Below the pieces are notes generated by a model. The model was not told where the DNA came from, did no database searches, and saw only the letters and a program-made list of their open reading frames with translations. Below, piece after piece: positions 16,165-25,716 of a DNA stretch of 64,000 bases. This DNA is from Peptococcaceae bacterium 1109 (lineage in GTDB: Bacteria; Bacillota; Limnochordia; Darwinibacteriales; Darwinibacteriaceae), in the NCBI GenBank assembly GCA_001028815.1, contig LDJB01000001.1, positions 184,707 through 248,706 of the forward strand. Direction: 5' to 3'. Within the stretch, counting starts at the first letter, position 1. Every line of letters begins with the position of its first letter. The position numbers and the translations under genes were made by a program.

Positions 16165-17994
16165 ATGGCAAAAGTCGTGGGAATTGACTTAGGGACGACA
16201 AACTCGGTAGTGGCAGTCCTGGAAGGGGGCGAACCGGTAATTATCCCCAACAGTGAAGGGTCTCGCACTACCCCTTCTGTAGTGGCCTTTACAAAGGAAG
16301 GCGACCGCATCGTTGGGCAGGTTGCTAAGCGCCAGGCTGTAACCAACCCCGACCGGACCATTATGTCCATTAAGCGGCATATGGGGACAGACCACAAGGT
16401 GCGGATTGATGGGAGAGACTATTCTCCACAAGAAATCTCCGCCATCATCCTGCGCAAACTGAAAGAAGAAGCGGAAAACTACTTAGGTGAAAAGGTAACA
16501 CAAGCGGTAATTACCGTACCAGCGTATTTCACGGACGCCCAGCGCCAAGCCACAAAAGACGCGGGCACCATCGCGGGCTTGGAAGTGCTGCGCATCATTA
16601 ACGAACCAACTGCCGCGGCCTTAAGTTACGGGCTGGACAAAGACCACGAGCAAACAGTGTTAGTCTTTGACTTAGGCGGCGGTACCTTCGATGTGTCGAT
16701 CTTAGAGATCGATGAGGGTTACATCGGCGTTAAGGCCACATCAGGGAACAACCGCTTAGGCGGCGATGATTTTGACCAGCGGTTGGTGGAATACCTTGCC
16801 AGCGAATTCCAAAAGGAAACCGGCATTGATCTGCGGAAGGATCGCATGGCCATGCAGAGGCTGCGGGAAGCCGCGGAGAAGGCAAAGATTGAGCTTTCGG
16901 GCCTGCCCCAGACAAACGTGAACTTGCCGTTTATCAGTGTTACTCCTGAAGGGCCAGCCCACCTCGATATGACCATCACCCGGGCGAAGTTTAACGAGCT
17001 TACCGCTGATCTGGTTGAGGCAACCTTGGGCCCAACGAGAAGGGCATTGGAGGATGCGGGCCTCAAGCCTGGTGAAGTAGATCGGGTTATCTTGGTAGGG
17101 GGCTCAACCCGGATTCCCGCGGTGCAGGAAGCCATCGCTAAGCTCATGGGCAAGGAACCTTACAAAGGGGTCAACCCTGATGAGGTAGTGGCAATGGGTG
17201 CAGCTATCCAGGCTGGCGTTCTTGCAGGGGAGTTCGCCGATGGAGGCGGACTAGTGCTGGTGGATGTGACGCCCTTGTCCTTGGGCATTGAGACCCTAGG
17301 CGGCGTTATGACCCGCCTCATCGAACGGAACACGGCAATTCCATGCCGAAAATCGCAGATCTTTACGACTGCTGCAGATAATCAGCCCGCTGTGGACGTC
17401 CACGTCCTCCAAGGTGAACGGCCCATGGCTGCAGATAACGTCACCCTCGGCAGATTCCAATTAACCGGTATTCCACCGGCGCCCCGGGGTGTACCTCAAA
17501 TCGAGGTGACCTTCGACATTGACCGCAACGGCATTGTCAATGTATCCGCAAAGGACTTGGGCACTGGCCGAGAGCAGAAGATCACCGTTACCTCTTCCAC
17601 GGGCCTGACCAAAGAGGATATCGACAGGCTCGTCAAAGAGGCTGAGGTACATGCGGAAGAAGATAAGAAGAAACGGGAACAGGTGGAACTTCGTAATCAA
17701 GCAGAGAACTCTCTGTGGGCAGTGGACCGCTCCTTGAACGAACTAGGAGATAAAGTTACTGCCGAGCAAAGGTCGCAAATCGAGGCGGCAAAGCAAGAAC
17801 TCCGGGATGCCCTGGAGAAGGACGATATGGAAGCCATCAAGGCGAAAATGAAGGCCCTTGATGGAGTAATGCACGGCATCTCCCAGAAACTGTATGAGCA
17901 GGCACAGGCGCAAGGCCAAAGCCAGGCGGGCCCAGCTGGAGGCGCTTCGCCCGGTGAAGATGTTGTTGATGCCGATTTCACTGAAGAGAAGTAA
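16165..17994 (+). CDS. dnaK: Chaperone DnaK (Hsp70)
   Basis: A 609-residue Hsp70. The ATPase domain (1-370) shows [13 protein letters not shown], the phosphate loop [11 protein letters not shown] and [10 protein letters not shown]; the interdomain linker region [12 protein letters not shown]-like sequence ([15 protein letters not shown]) and the peptide-binding domain follow, then a helical lid and a Gly/Ala/Gln-rich tail ending VVDADFTEE. The length and the absence of the extra ATPase-domain segment of proteobacterial DnaK fit Gram-positive DnaK. Third gene of the CIRCE operon. It works with DnaJ and GrpE. Confidence 0.98.
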   Translation: MAKVVGIDLGTTNSVVAVLEGGEPVIIPNSEGSRTTPSVVAFTKEGDRIVGQVAKRQAVTNPDRTIMSIKRHMGTDHKVRIDGRDYSPQEISAIILRKLKEEAENYLGEKVTQAVITVPAYFTDAQRQATKDAGTIAGLEVLRIINEPTAAALSYGLDKDHEQTVLVFDLGGGTFDVSILEIDEGYIGVKATSGNNRLGGDDFDQRLVEYLASEFQKETGIDLRKDRMAMQRLREAAEKAKIELSGLPQTNVNLPFISVTPEGPAHLDMTITRAKFNELTADLVEATLGPTRRALEDAGLKPGEVDRVILVGGSTRIPAVQEAIAKLMGKEPYKGVNPDEVVAMGAAIQAGVLAGEFADGGGLVLVDVTPLSLGIETLGGVMTRLIERNTAIPCRKSQIFTTAADNQPAVDVHVLQGERPMAADNVTLGRFQLTGIPPAPRGVPQIEVTFDIDRNGIVNVSAKDLGTGREQKITVTSSTGLTKEDIDRLVKEAEVHAEEDKKKREQVELRNQAENSLWAVDRSLNELGDKVTAEQRSQIEAAKQELRDALEKDDMEAIKAKMKALDGVMHGISQKLYEQAQAQGQSQAGPAGGASPGEDVVDADFTEEK

Positions 17995-18022
17995 AGTGCT
18001 GCAGGCAAAGGTGGTGTAATTC

Positions 18023-19153
18023 TTGGCCAAACGAGATTACTATGAAGTGCTGGGTGTTGCCCGGGATGCGTCGGACGAGGATATCAAGAAGGCCTACCGG
18101 CGCTTGGCCAGGAAATACCATCCCGATGTCAACCAGTCCGAAGGTGCGGAAGAGCGGTTTAAGGAGATCAATGAAGCCTACGCTGTCTTAGGCGATGCAG
18201 AGCGGCGAGCCAAATACGACCAGTTCGGCCACGCGGCGTTTGAGGGCGGAGCGGACCAAGGTGGCTTCGGCGGCTTCGGCGGTTTCGGCGGGTTTGAGGA
18301 TTTGGGCGATCTGTTCTCCGATCTTTTTTTCGGCGGGGCTTTTGGGGGCCGCCCTTCGCAGCGGCCCCGCCGGGGTGCGGACATCCACTATGACATGACT
18401 ATTAGCTTTGAGGAAGCGGCTTTTGGGCTCGAAACCTCAGTGGAAGTGCCCCGTACAGTGGTCTGTGACCACTGCCACGGCAATCAGGCGGAGCCGGGAA
18501 CGCCTATTAAGAACTGCCCTGACTGCCAAGGTACTGGACAAATGCGCTATGTGCAGAACACACCGTTGGGCCAGTTTGCCACGACTAGGACCTGCACCCG
18601 CTGCCGCGGTGAGGGCAAGGTCGTTGAAACTCCCTGTCGGGAATGTGGCGGTGCAGGTACGGTGCGCCGCAGCAGCCGGTTGAAGGTGAAGATCCCTGCG
18701 GGAATAGACAACGGCCAGTTCGTGCGGCTCGCAGGCCAAGGGGAAGCAGGCTACCGTGGTGGTCCTCCTGGGGACCTCTTAATAGTGGTGCATGTGCGGC
18801 CCCATGAGCTTTTCACTCGCCAAGGAAACGATGTCCTTTGCGAAGTCCCCATCTCCTTTGTGCAAGCCGCTTTAGGCGATGAGGTTGAGGTGCCTACCCT
18901 GGATGGGCCGGTGAAACTCCGTGTCCCAGAAGGTACGCAATCGGGCAAGGTTATGCGGTTGAGGGGTAAAGGGGTACAAGATGTGCGCGGATATGGCCGC
19001 GGTGATCAGCTTGTGACACTGCGCGTGGTAACCCCCACCAAGCTCACTGCAAAACAGAAGGAGCTATTGCGGGAGTTCGCACAGGAATCGGGCCAGGATG
19101 TCCAAACGGGAAGCAAAGGCTTTTTTGAACGCATGAAGGATGCCTTGCGTTAA
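18023..19153 (+). CDS. dnaJ: Chaperone DnaJ (Hsp40)
   Basis: A 376-residue type I Hsp40 that delivers substrates to DnaK and stimulates its ATPase. The J domain (1-70) has the HPD tripeptide in YHPDVN, then a Gly/Phe-rich stretch (repeated GGFGGFGG), a zinc domain with four cysteine pairs ([32 protein letters not shown]) and the C-terminal substrate-binding domains. The first pair departs from C-X2-C-X-G-X-G at its glycines, while all eight cysteines remain. TTG start with AAAGGTGGTG upstream. Last gene of the operon, followed by a terminator. Confidence 0.97.
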   Translation: MAKRDYYEVLGVARDASDEDIKKAYRRLARKYHPDVNQSEGAEERFKEINEAYAVLGDAERRAKYDQFGHAAFEGGADQGGFGGFGGFGGFEDLGDLFSDLFFGGAFGGRPSQRPRRGADIHYDMTISFEEAAFGLETSVEVPRTVVCDHCHGNQAEPGTPIKNCPDCQGTGQMRYVQNTPLGQFATTRTCTRCRGEGKVVETPCRECGGAGTVRRSSRLKVKIPAGIDNGQFVRLAGQGEAGYRGGPPGDLLIVVHVRPHELFTRQGNDVLCEVPISFVQAALGDEVEVPTLDGPVKLRVPEGTQSGKVMRLRGKGVQDVRGYGRGDQLVTLRVVTPTKLTAKQKELLREFAQESGQDVQTGSKGFFERMKDALR

Positions 19154-19160
19154 CACTAGC

Positions 19161-19188
19161 GTGCCCTGTACTACACAGGGCACTTTTT
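19161..19188 (+). terminator. Intrinsic terminator of the hrcA-grpE-dnaK-dnaJ operon
   Basis: Perfect 9-bp stem GTGCCCTGT / ACAGGGCAC with a 5-nt loop, followed by TTTTT. Confidence 0.92.
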
Positions 19189-19207
19189 GCCGCAGGAGGG
19201 GTAGAAG

Positions 19208-20125
19208 ATGAAGGCATGGCAGGAAGTCCGCATTGAGGTGAATCAAGAGGTTGAGGAAGCCTTGTATGCCCTGTTGGCTGAATTTGGCGCACAAGGTGTC
19301 GCGGTGGACGACCCGTCCCTGGTGGATTTCGCCAGGGATGCGGGGCTCGGGGATTATTTTCCCGATGCTGTGCAGGACGGCCGCATCAGGATGACCTGTT
19401 ACTTCCCAGATCACAAGGGAGCCGCTGAGTTGGCCAAGCTAAAGGCAGATATCGCCGGGCTGGTGGAGTACGGGCTGAACCCAGGCGAGATCCTTCTCTC
19501 AACAGGCTTTGTCCAGGAGGAAGACTGGGCCCATGCCTGGAAGCAGTATTACCATTCTCTGCGCATAGGCCGGATCGTCATTCAACCATCGTGGGAAGAT
19601 GCCCCAGAGGAAGTACAGGACCAAGACGTGGTTATAGTCTTGGATCCAGGTATGGCCTTTGGTACCGGCACACATCCGACGACCTCCATGTGCCTCGAGT
19701 TTCTCCAGGAACTGGATTTAACAGGGAAAACGGTGTGGGATGTGGGTACGGGGTCTGGCATCTTGGCTATCGCATGTGCCAAGCTGGGGGCTCGTGTTGA
19801 AGCTGTTGATGTGGACGCCACGGCTGTTCGGACTTCCGCAGAAAACAGGGACCTGAACCATGTATCTTTTACAGTGAACCAAGGAAGCATCGAGAGCCTC
19901 AAAGGCAGCCCAGATATTATTGTGGCAAATATTATTGCCGACGTGATTGTGGACATCCTGCCTCAAGTGGCTGCTGCACTGACCCAAGGTGGCTTGTTTG
20001 TGGCCGGCGGGATCATCCAGGGGCGAGCTGAGGATGTTGAGGCCGCGGCTCGGCAGTGCGGCTTACTTCTTAAGGGACGCAGAGAAGTCCAGGAATGGGT
20101 TGGCTACTGCTTTGCAAAGGAGTAG
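19208..20125 (+). CDS. prmA: Ribosomal protein L11 methyltransferase
   Basis: A 305-residue SAM-dependent enzyme that trimethylates several amino groups of ribosomal protein L11. An N-terminal substrate-recognition domain (1-100) is followed by a Rossmann-fold methyltransferase domain with DPGMAFGTGTHPTT (family signature) and the SAM-binding motif VWDVGTGSGILAIA. NIIADVI (the N-P/I-P-P-like catalytic strand of PrmA) is visible near residue 240. ATG start with AGGAGGGG 6 nt upstream. dnaJ-prmA-rsmE is a conserved Bacillota order; the dnaJ terminator suggests a separate transcript, but no clear promoter is seen in the short gap. Confidence 0.95.
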   Translation: MKAWQEVRIEVNQEVEEALYALLAEFGAQGVAVDDPSLVDFARDAGLGDYFPDAVQDGRIRMTCYFPDHKGAAELAKLKADIAGLVEYGLNPGEILLSTGFVQEEDWAHAWKQYYHSLRIGRIVIQPSWEDAPEEVQDQDVVIVLDPGMAFGTGTHPTTSMCLEFLQELDLTGKTVWDVGTGSGILAIACAKLGARVEAVDVDATAVRTSAENRDLNHVSFTVNQGSIESLKGSPDIIVANIIADVIVDILPQVAAALTQGGLFVAGGIIQGRAEDVEAAARQCGLLLKGRREVQEWVGYCFAKE

Positions 20126-20130
20126 GAAGA

Positions 20131-20874
20131 GTGGCGCGCTTTTTTTTAACAGACCAAAATGTAATTGGGGAAAAGGTCCGCATCACAGGGGAAGATGCCC
20201 ACCACATCACCCGTGTCCTTCGCTTGCAGGCAGGCGACCATGTTGAAGTGGCTTTTGGTTCGGGTGAGATCGGGATTGTGGAGCTTACGTCCGTGAAGAG
20301 CGATGGGGTGGAAGGGGACGTGGTGCAGCGCTTCCGATCCTACCAGGAGCCCCCCATCAGGCTGCGCCTCTATCAAGGGCTGGCCAAAGGAGATAAGATG
20401 GACTTTGTGATCCAAAAAGCTGTGGAACTGGGCGTCAAGGAGATCGTCCCCTTTACATCCCAGTATACCGTGGTCAAGCTCGAGGCTTCCGCGGCTGAGA
20501 AACGCCTGCGGCGTTGGCAGAGGATTGCCGATGAAGCCGCAAAGCAATGTCTCAGGGCCGAGCTGCCTGTGGTGAGGCCCCTAATCAGCTTTGAGCAGGT
20601 CTTGGCCGATCTGAAAGAAGGGCCCAAAGATGAACTAGTGCTCCTTCCCTATGAACATGAGGAGAAGCAAGGGATCAAGAGCGTGCCCACGGGGGAGTGG
20701 GGCGCTGTTTCGATTATCATCGGCCCTGAGGGGGGCTTTCATCCCGCAGAAGTGGAGGCTGCCCGCGAAAACGGGGCGAAGGTAGTATCCTTGGGGCCCC
20801 GCATTTTACGTACTGAAACCGCAGGGCTAGTTGCCTTAAGTTTAGTCGGTTATCGCTGGGGGGATTTGGGATAG
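20131..20874 (+). CDS. rsmE: 16S rRNA m3U1498 methyltransferase RsmE
   Basis: A 247-residue SPOUT-class enzyme that methylates N3 of U1498 in 16S rRNA. The N-terminal PUA-like part carries GEDAHHITRVLRLQAGD and the C-terminal knotted SPOUT domain has IIGPEGGFHPAEVEAA and LGPRILRTETAGLVAL, which form the SAM pocket. GTG 20131 is chosen because AAGGAG lies 8 nt upstream, within the end of prmA, and the protein then begins with the usual RFF. The open frame extends back to 20095 without support. It overlaps mtaB by one base. Confidence 0.95.
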   Translation: MARFFLTDQNVIGEKVRITGEDAHHITRVLRLQAGDHVEVAFGSGEIGIVELTSVKSDGVEGDVVQRFRSYQEPPIRLRLYQGLAKGDKMDFVIQKAVELGVKEIVPFTSQYTVVKLEASAAEKRLRRWQRIADEAAKQCLRAELPVVRPLISFEQVLADLKEGPKDELVLLPYEHEEKQGIKSVPTGEWGAVSIIIGPEGGFHPAEVEAARENGAKVVSLGPRILRTETAGLVALSLVGYRWGDLG

Positions 20875-22187
20875 TGCAGCAGAGAAAAACCATTGCGGTC
20901 TGCACTTTAGGCTGTAAGGTAAACCAGTATGATAGCGATGCTGTCCTGGTACAGTTCCGGGAGGCAGGCTATGAGGTGGTTGACTTTCACGAAAAAGCAG
21001 ACGTCTATCTGATTAACACATGTACAGTGACAAATACAGGCGACCGCAAGTCTAGGCAGATGATCCGCCGGGCACACCGGGCCAACCCCAAGGCGCGGGT
21101 AGTTGTCATGGGCTGCCTCGCGCAAGCTTCACCTGAGGAGATTGTGGAGATTGAGGGGGTAAGCTTGGTGGTAGGCACTCACCAGCGTCACGAACTGCTG
21201 CGCCTGGTGGAATCTTTGCCCGACGAGAACCACGCACCCCTATCGGCAGTGGTAGATGACATCTTCACGGTGGAGGACTTCGAAGAGCTGCCTGTGAGTA
21301 CCTTTGAAGGGAGAACCAGGGCAACTCTGAAAATCCAAGACGGGTGCAATCAGTTTTGTGCTTACTGCCGCGTCCCCTATGCCAGGGGTAAACCCCGCAG
21401 CCGGAGCCTTGCTTCGGTGGTAGATCAAGCCCGGGCCATTTCGGAGCAAGGTTACCAGGAGATCGTCCTTACAGGTATTCACCTCGGTGCCTATGGGCTA
21501 GATCTTGATCCAAAGCTGCACCTCGCTGATGCCATCAAGGCGTTGATCCCCATTCCGGGACTGACTCGGATTCGCATCAGTTCCATTGATCCCCATGAGA
21601 TCACCCAGGAACTCTTGGAACTCATAGCCAATGGGGAGAAGGTCTGTGCTCACCTCCACATCCCGCTCCAGAGCGGATCTGATACAGTTCTAGAGCGGAT
21701 GCGGCGCCGCTACACAACAGCAGAATACCGCCAGATCGTGGAGGATGCCCGCAGGCAGATACCTGGCCTTGCTGTGACGACCGATATAATCGTGGGCTTT
21801 CCCGGCGAGACGGATGCGGAGTTTGCGGAAACTATGCAGTTTGTGGAAGAAATGGGCTACAGCCGTCTCCATGTGTTCCGCTATTCACGCCGCTCGGGTA
21901 CCCCTGCTGCCCGCTTCCCCAACCAGATCCCCGCTTCCATTAAGGAAGAGCGGAGCCGGGCTCTGATCAGCCTTGGCCAACAGCTTGCTGCCTCGTTTCA
22001 CCAGGGCTACGTGGACAAGGAGCTCACTGTGCTGGTGGAAGAGGTTCGTGCCGGCACCGCGGTAGGCCTCACTGGAAACTACATGCGGGTGGAGTTCCCT
22101 GCAGACTCAGATTCCTTGGTGGGAAAACTGGTGCAGGTACAAGGGAAAACCGCTGACGAGAAAGGGATTCAGGGAGTCCTTGTCTAA
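20874..22187 (+). CDS. mtaB: tRNA (N6-threonylcarbamoyladenosine(37)-C2)-methylthiotransferase MtaB
   Basis: A 437-residue radical SAM enzyme that converts t6A37 to ms2t6A37 in ANN-decoding tRNAs. Domains: UPF0004 with three cluster cysteines (TLGCKVNQYD, NTCTVT, MGCLAQ), the radical SAM domain with CNQFCAYC (C-X3-C-X2-C) and a C-terminal TRAM domain. The TLGCKVN start separates MtaB from MiaB. GTG start overlapping the rsmE stop. It follows prmA-rsmE as in many Bacillota. Confidence 0.95.
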   Translation: MQQRKTIAVCTLGCKVNQYDSDAVLVQFREAGYEVVDFHEKADVYLINTCTVTNTGDRKSRQMIRRAHRANPKARVVVMGCLAQASPEEIVEIEGVSLVVGTHQRHELLRLVESLPDENHAPLSAVVDDIFTVEDFEELPVSTFEGRTRATLKIQDGCNQFCAYCRVPYARGKPRSRSLASVVDQARAISEQGYQEIVLTGIHLGAYGLDLDPKLHLADAIKALIPIPGLTRIRISSIDPHEITQELLELIANGEKVCAHLHIPLQSGSDTVLERMRRRYTTAEYRQIVEDARRQIPGLAVTTDIIVGFPGETDAEFAETMQFVEEMGYSRLHVFRYSRRSGTPAARFPNQIPASIKEERSRALISLGQQLAASFHQGYVDKELTVLVEEVRAGTAVGLTGNYMRVEFPADSDSLVGKLVQVQGKTADEKGIQGVLV

Positions 22188-22226
22188 TTTTGGATCTGGA
22201 AGCCTTGCTGGGAAGGAGGTGGCGCT

Positions 22227-22571
22227 GTGAATAAGGATTGCCTGTTCTGCAGGATAGCCGCCGGAGAGATCCCTTCGGACATCGTCTTTGAGAACGAACG
22301 GATCGTTGCTTTTCGTGACATCAACCCTGTAGCACCTGTGCATATTTTAGTGATTCCCAAGGAGCACATTGCAAGTATGGCTCACCTTAAGGAAGAACAC
22401 CAGGCCCTCATGGGGGAGATCATGACCAGTATCCAGAAACTCGCAGAGCAAGAAAAGCTGGACGATGGGTTCCGGGTTGTGGTAAACACCGGCCGAGATG
22501 GGGGGCAGACCGTATCCCACCTGCATTTCCATCTTATCGGTGGCCGCGGCCTGCAATGGCCTCCAGGTTAA
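22227..22571 (+). CDS. HIT family nucleotide hydrolase (HinT-like)
   Basis: A 114-residue purine nucleotide-binding protein. The active-site triad motif HLHFHLIGG (H-phi-H-phi-H) is at the C-terminus, and CLFC near the N-terminus is a zinc-binding pair found in HinT-type proteins. These enzymes hydrolyse AMP-lysine type phosphoramidates and are used to clear aminoacyl-adenylates. GTG start with AAGGAGG upstream. The position between mtaB and rpsU is common in Clostridia. Confidence 0.94.
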   Translation: MNKDCLFCRIAAGEIPSDIVFENERIVAFRDINPVAPVHILVIPKEHIASMAHLKEEHQALMGEIMTSIQKLAEQEKLDDGFRVVVNTGRDGGQTVSHLHFHLIGGRGLQWPPG

Positions 22572-22591
22572 GGCAAGCATTATCAGTCATA

Positions 22592-22620
22592 TTGACCGGT
22601 AATGGGATATCGTTTATAAT
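22592..22620 (+). promoter_or_regulatory. Sigma-A type promoter upstream of rpsU
   Basis: TTGACC, 17 bp, TATAAT: near-consensus. The leader to the rpsU start is about 70 nt. No stable leader structure is obvious. Confidence 0.88.
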
Positions 22621-22697
22621 AAACAAAGACATCATGCGGAAACCGTGTTATTCGTTTTTTGAGGCACAGGTGGTCGGCATTGGAAGGAGGGATACTG

Positions 22698-22874
22698 GTG
22701 GCAGAAGTCAAAGTAGGTAAGAACGAGTCCCTCGATAATGCTTTACGCCGTTTTAAGAAGCAAATCCGGATGTCTGGTGTTCTTTCTGAGCTGAGGAAGC
22801 GTGAACACTATGAGAAGCCTAGTGTGAGACGGAAGAAGAAGTCTGAAGCGGCTCGCAAGAGGAAGTATCGCTAG
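22698..22874 (+). CDS. rpsU: Ribosomal protein S21
   Basis: A 58-residue, highly basic small-subunit protein; the sequence [15 protein letters not shown] and the Lys/Arg-rich tail ([15 protein letters not shown]) are diagnostic. GTG 22698 is chosen because AAGGAGGG lies 8 nt upstream and the length fits; the open frame extends back to 22659 without support. It has its own strong promoter and a terminator directly after. The yqeY gene that follows rpsU in Bacillus is absent here. Confidence 0.97.
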   Translation: MAEVKVGKNESLDNALRRFKKQIRMSGVLSELRKREHYEKPSVRRKKKSEAARKRKYR

Positions 22875-22887
22875 TTGTGGTATATAG

Positions 22888-22926
22888 AAGGGTTCGATGT
22901 CGTATGGGATATCGGGCCCTTTTTTA
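22888..22926 (+). terminator. Intrinsic terminator of rpsU
   Basis: Stem GGGTTCGAT / ATCGGGCCC (two T-G pairs) with a 12-nt loop, followed by a run of six T. It separates rpsU from nfeD. Confidence 0.82.
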
Positions 22927-22946
22927 GAACAGAAAGTGGGTGAGCC

Positions 22947-24263
22947 ATGCGCAAATTTGCTGTTATATTGTTGGCCTGCTTGATTATATGGCCCGCACTA
23001 CCCGCAATGAGTGCAATGGGCCAGCAACCCCAGGGGAGTAACATAGTCTACGTTGTGCCAGTCACGGGAGAAATCGACTTTGGCCTGGCAGCCTTCGTCC
23101 GCCGGGGCCTGGCCACGGCTGAACAGGCCGGCGCAGCGGTGTTGCTGGAGGTAAACACCTTTGGGGGCCAGGTCGCGGCGGCCACTGAAATCCGCGATGC
23201 GATAATTCGGGCAAAGGTGCCAGTTATCAGTTATGTTACTGACCGCGCGTGGTCTGCGGGGGCCCTGATCACCCTCGCCACACCCGCGATTGCCATGGCT
23301 CCTGGGAGCAGCATGGGAGCTGCGGAGCCGCGGCCCGCGGAGGAAAAAACAGTTTCGGCTGTCAGGGCTGAGTTTGAGGCTACAGCGCAGCGCACCGGGC
23401 GCGATCCCCTCATCGCCGCCGCCATGGTGGATGCGGATGTGGTTGTAGAAGAACTCTCTCCCCAGGGTAAAATACTAACGCTATCTGCACAGAACGCCAT
23501 GGAACGGGGCTTTGCCGATGTGATTGCCGACTCCCGAGAGGACGCATTAGCTTACTTCGGCTACGGCCAGGCGCGGGTAGAGGAACTGACCCTCGGCTGG
23601 GCAGAGCACTTAGCCCGGTTTGTCACAAACTCCGTTGTTAGTTCACTTCTTCTGGTCTTAGGGTTCTTAGGCCTCATCTTTGAGATAACCACCCCCGGTT
23701 GGGGAGTGCCTGGCACAGGGGGCCTGATTTCGCTGGCGTTGTTTTTTGGCGGCCGCTATCTTGCAGGCTTGGTGGGGATTGAGGCAATCGGCCTTTTTGT
23801 CCTTGGCCTAGTCCTGCTTGCCATTGAAGTTCTTGCTGTGCCTGGCTTTGGCATCACAGGGGTGTTAGGGTTAGGTGGGATGGCAGTTGGGATCATTATG
23901 GCGTTTGGGAACGTTAGAACTGGCTTAATGGCTTTTACCCTTGCTCTAGCTGCTAGTATTGTCGCAATTGTCCTGTTGTGGAGCCGCATTACAAAGTCTC
24001 GCCTCTTCCGGAAGTTGGTACTGACGCACCGTGAGGAGCAAAGCCTTGGTTACCAAGGCCCCCGGGACTTCCAGCACCTCTTGGGGAAGGGGGGTACGAC
24101 ACTGACCCCGCTTCGCCCCGCGGGCACGGCTGCCATTGCGGGGGAAAGGTACGATGTGGTTTCTGAAGGCGGGTTTATCGATCCAAATAAACCCATTAGA
24201 GTGGTGAGAGTTGAAGGAACTCGTGTGGTAGTTCGAGAAATAGGCGGTGAGCCTGAATCCTAA
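22947..24263 (+). CDS. NfeD-type membrane protein with ClpP-class serine protease domain
   Basis: A 438-residue long-form NfeD protein (Bacillus YqeZ type). A signal peptide (1-24) is followed by a ClpP-like serine protease domain with the nucleophile in RAWSAGALITLA and the later APGSSMGAAEP segment, then four to five transmembrane helices (about 225-350) and a C-terminal OB-fold NfeD domain (about 375-435). Long NfeD proteins are encoded with flotillin homologues and act at membrane microdomains in envelope stress protection. Here floA follows after 12 bp, matching that pairing. GTGAG is a weak ribosome site. No promoter is obvious between the rpsU terminator and this gene. Confidence 0.9.
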   Translation: MRKFAVILLACLIIWPALPAMSAMGQQPQGSNIVYVVPVTGEIDFGLAAFVRRGLATAEQAGAAVLLEVNTFGGQVAAATEIRDAIIRAKVPVISYVTDRAWSAGALITLATPAIAMAPGSSMGAAEPRPAEEKTVSAVRAEFEATAQRTGRDPLIAAAMVDADVVVEELSPQGKILTLSAQNAMERGFADVIADSREDALAYFGYGQARVEELTLGWAEHLARFVTNSVVSSLLLVLGFLGLIFEITTPGWGVPGTGGLISLALFFGGRYLAGLVGIEAIGLFVLGLVLLAIEVLAVPGFGITGVLGLGGMAVGIIMAFGNVRTGLMAFTLALAASIVAIVLLWSRITKSRLFRKLVLTHREEQSLGYQGPRDFQHLLGKGGTTLTPLRPAGTAAIAGERYDVVSEGGFIDPNKPIRVVRVEGTRVVVREIGGEPES

Positions 24264-24275
24264 GGAGGTACGTGC

Positions 24276-25271
24276 ATGGAGGGAGTTTTCATTACCGCAA
24301 TACCCCTGTTGATCATCATCTTGCTGCTGTGGTTCTTCTTTACCATCGTTCCGGTGGGATTGTGGATTTCCGCAATCGCGGCTGGTGTGAACGTGAGCAT
24401 CATGACTTTAGTGGGGATGCGACTTAGGCGGGTGCCCCCGTCCAGGATCATCCTCCCCTTCATCAAGGCGCAGAAGGCAGGAGTCGAAACCACCATTGAC
24501 AAGCTTGAGGCCCACTATCTAGCTGGTGGAAACGTGGATAATGTGGTGGATGCCCTAATTGCCGCCCAGCGAGCTGACATTGAGCTTTCGTTTGAGCGGG
24601 CGGCTGCCATTGACTTGGCAGGTAGGAACGTGCTGGAAGCAGTGCAGATGAGCGTTAACCCTCGAGTGATCGAAACCCCCATCATCTCCGCCGTGGCAAA
24701 AAACGGTATCGAGCTTAAAGTAAAGGCCCGGGTTACGGTGCGGGCAAACATTGACCGCTTGGTGGGGGGAGCCGGTGAAGCTACCATCATCGCCCGGGTG
24801 GGCGAAGGTATCGTCACTACCGTTGGTTCCAGCGAGACTCATGAGGACGTTCTCGAGAACCCCGACGCTATTTCCCGCACCGTCCTCCAGAAGGGGCTGG
24901 ATGCAGGTACTGCTTTTGAGATTCTGTCCATCGATATTGCCGACGTGGATGTTGGCCGGAACATTGGTGCCACTCTCCAGATCGATCAAGCTGAGGCAGA
25001 CAAGAACATCGCTATGGCCAAGGCCGCAGAGCGACGGTTTGCTGCGCAAGCCATGGAACAGGAGATGCGGGCGCGGGTTGAGGAAATGCGGGCCCGGGTT
25101 GTGGAAGCGGAAGCGGAGATCCCCTTAGCACTTGCTGCGGCCCTCAAGGAAGGCAAGCTGGGTGTGATGGATTACTACCACATGCAGAATATCCTCGCTG
25201 ATACCAAAATGCGAGAGCGCATCGGCAGCGATGACGAGGAGCAGCCACCCCAAGCTGAGCCTCGGAAGTAG
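24276..25271 (+). CDS. floA: Flotillin-like protein FloA
   Basis: A 331-residue membrane microdomain scaffold. An N-terminal hairpin or re-entrant hydrophobic region (3-45) precedes a PHB/SPFH-like domain (about 55-235) and a flotillin region with Glu/Ala-rich coiled coil ([18 protein letters not shown] and following). It matches YqfA/FloA of Bacillus in length and in sequence (for example [18 protein letters not shown]). ATG start with AAGGAGG upstream. It pairs with the NfeD gene before it. Confidence 0.96.
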   Translation: MEGVFITAIPLLIIILLLWFFFTIVPVGLWISAIAAGVNVSIMTLVGMRLRRVPPSRIILPFIKAQKAGVETTIDKLEAHYLAGGNVDNVVDALIAAQRADIELSFERAAAIDLAGRNVLEAVQMSVNPRVIETPIISAVAKNGIELKVKARVTVRANIDRLVGGAGEATIIARVGEGIVTTVGSSETHEDVLENPDAISRTVLQKGLDAGTAFEILSIDIADVDVGRNIGATLQIDQAEADKNIAMAKAAERRFAAQAMEQEMRARVEEMRARVVEAEAEIPLALAAALKEGKLGVMDYYHMQNILADTKMRERIGSDDEEQPPQAEPRK

Positions 25272-25279
25272 GTGAGGAC

Positions 25280-25630
25280 GTGGAGTTTATAGTCCCCATA
25301 GGGATCATCATCTATATTGTCATGGCGGTGGTTAGTGCAGTGCTGAAGGCCTTCAGCAACCAACAGGCCACCGTCCCGCAGCCAAGCCCGGTGCCTATGG
25401 AGGTTACGGAAAAACCTATCCAGGCAGAAGTAGAGCCCCGTCCAAAGAAGGTCGACGCAGAGTATACACCAAAGGACACCCAAAGACCTAGGCCAATACA
25501 GAGGCCAGCTTCGTCCATGGACGGGCGGGGCCGAGGCCTCAGGGTCACTAAGGATGATCTGAAGCGGGCCGTTGTGATGAGCGAGGTCTTGCGGGAGCCC
25601 CGGGCAAGGCGTCCCTGGCCTGTCCGCTGA
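25280..25630 (+). CDS. Small membrane-anchored protein of unknown function
   Basis: A 116-residue protein with one N-terminal transmembrane helix (about 4-24, IVPIGIIIYIVMAVVSAV) followed by a Pro/Glu/Lys-rich, probably disordered stretch (30-80) and a short basic C-terminal segment with a possible helix (LRVTKDDLKRAVVMSEVL). I do not recognise a family. GTG start 8 bp after floA, so it is probably the last gene of the nfeD-floA unit and could be a partner or anchor protein of that system. Bacillus has yqfB at the same place, but I cannot claim homology. Confidence 0.75.
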   Translation: MEFIVPIGIIIYIVMAVVSAVLKAFSNQQATVPQPSPVPMEVTEKPIQAEVEPRPKKVDAEYTPKDTQRPRPIQRPASSMDGRGRGLRVTKDDLKRAVVMSEVLREPRARRPWPVR

Positions 25631-25642
25631 TCACTGTTCAGC

Positions 25643-25685
25643 TTGCTTATGGAAGAACAATCCTTTATAATTAAAGTGTTATAAT
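25643..25685 (+). promoter_or_regulatory. Promoter region of the Gfo/Idh/MocA gene with two -10 boxes
   Basis: TTGCTT, 17 bp, TATAAT (25666-25671) is a good sigma-A match. A second TATAAT lies at 25680-25685 without a clear -35. The start codon at 25717 is 31 bp after the second box. Confidence 0.8.
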
Positions 25686-25716
25686 ACAGGAAAACTACTA
25701 CGGAGGGATTGTGGGA

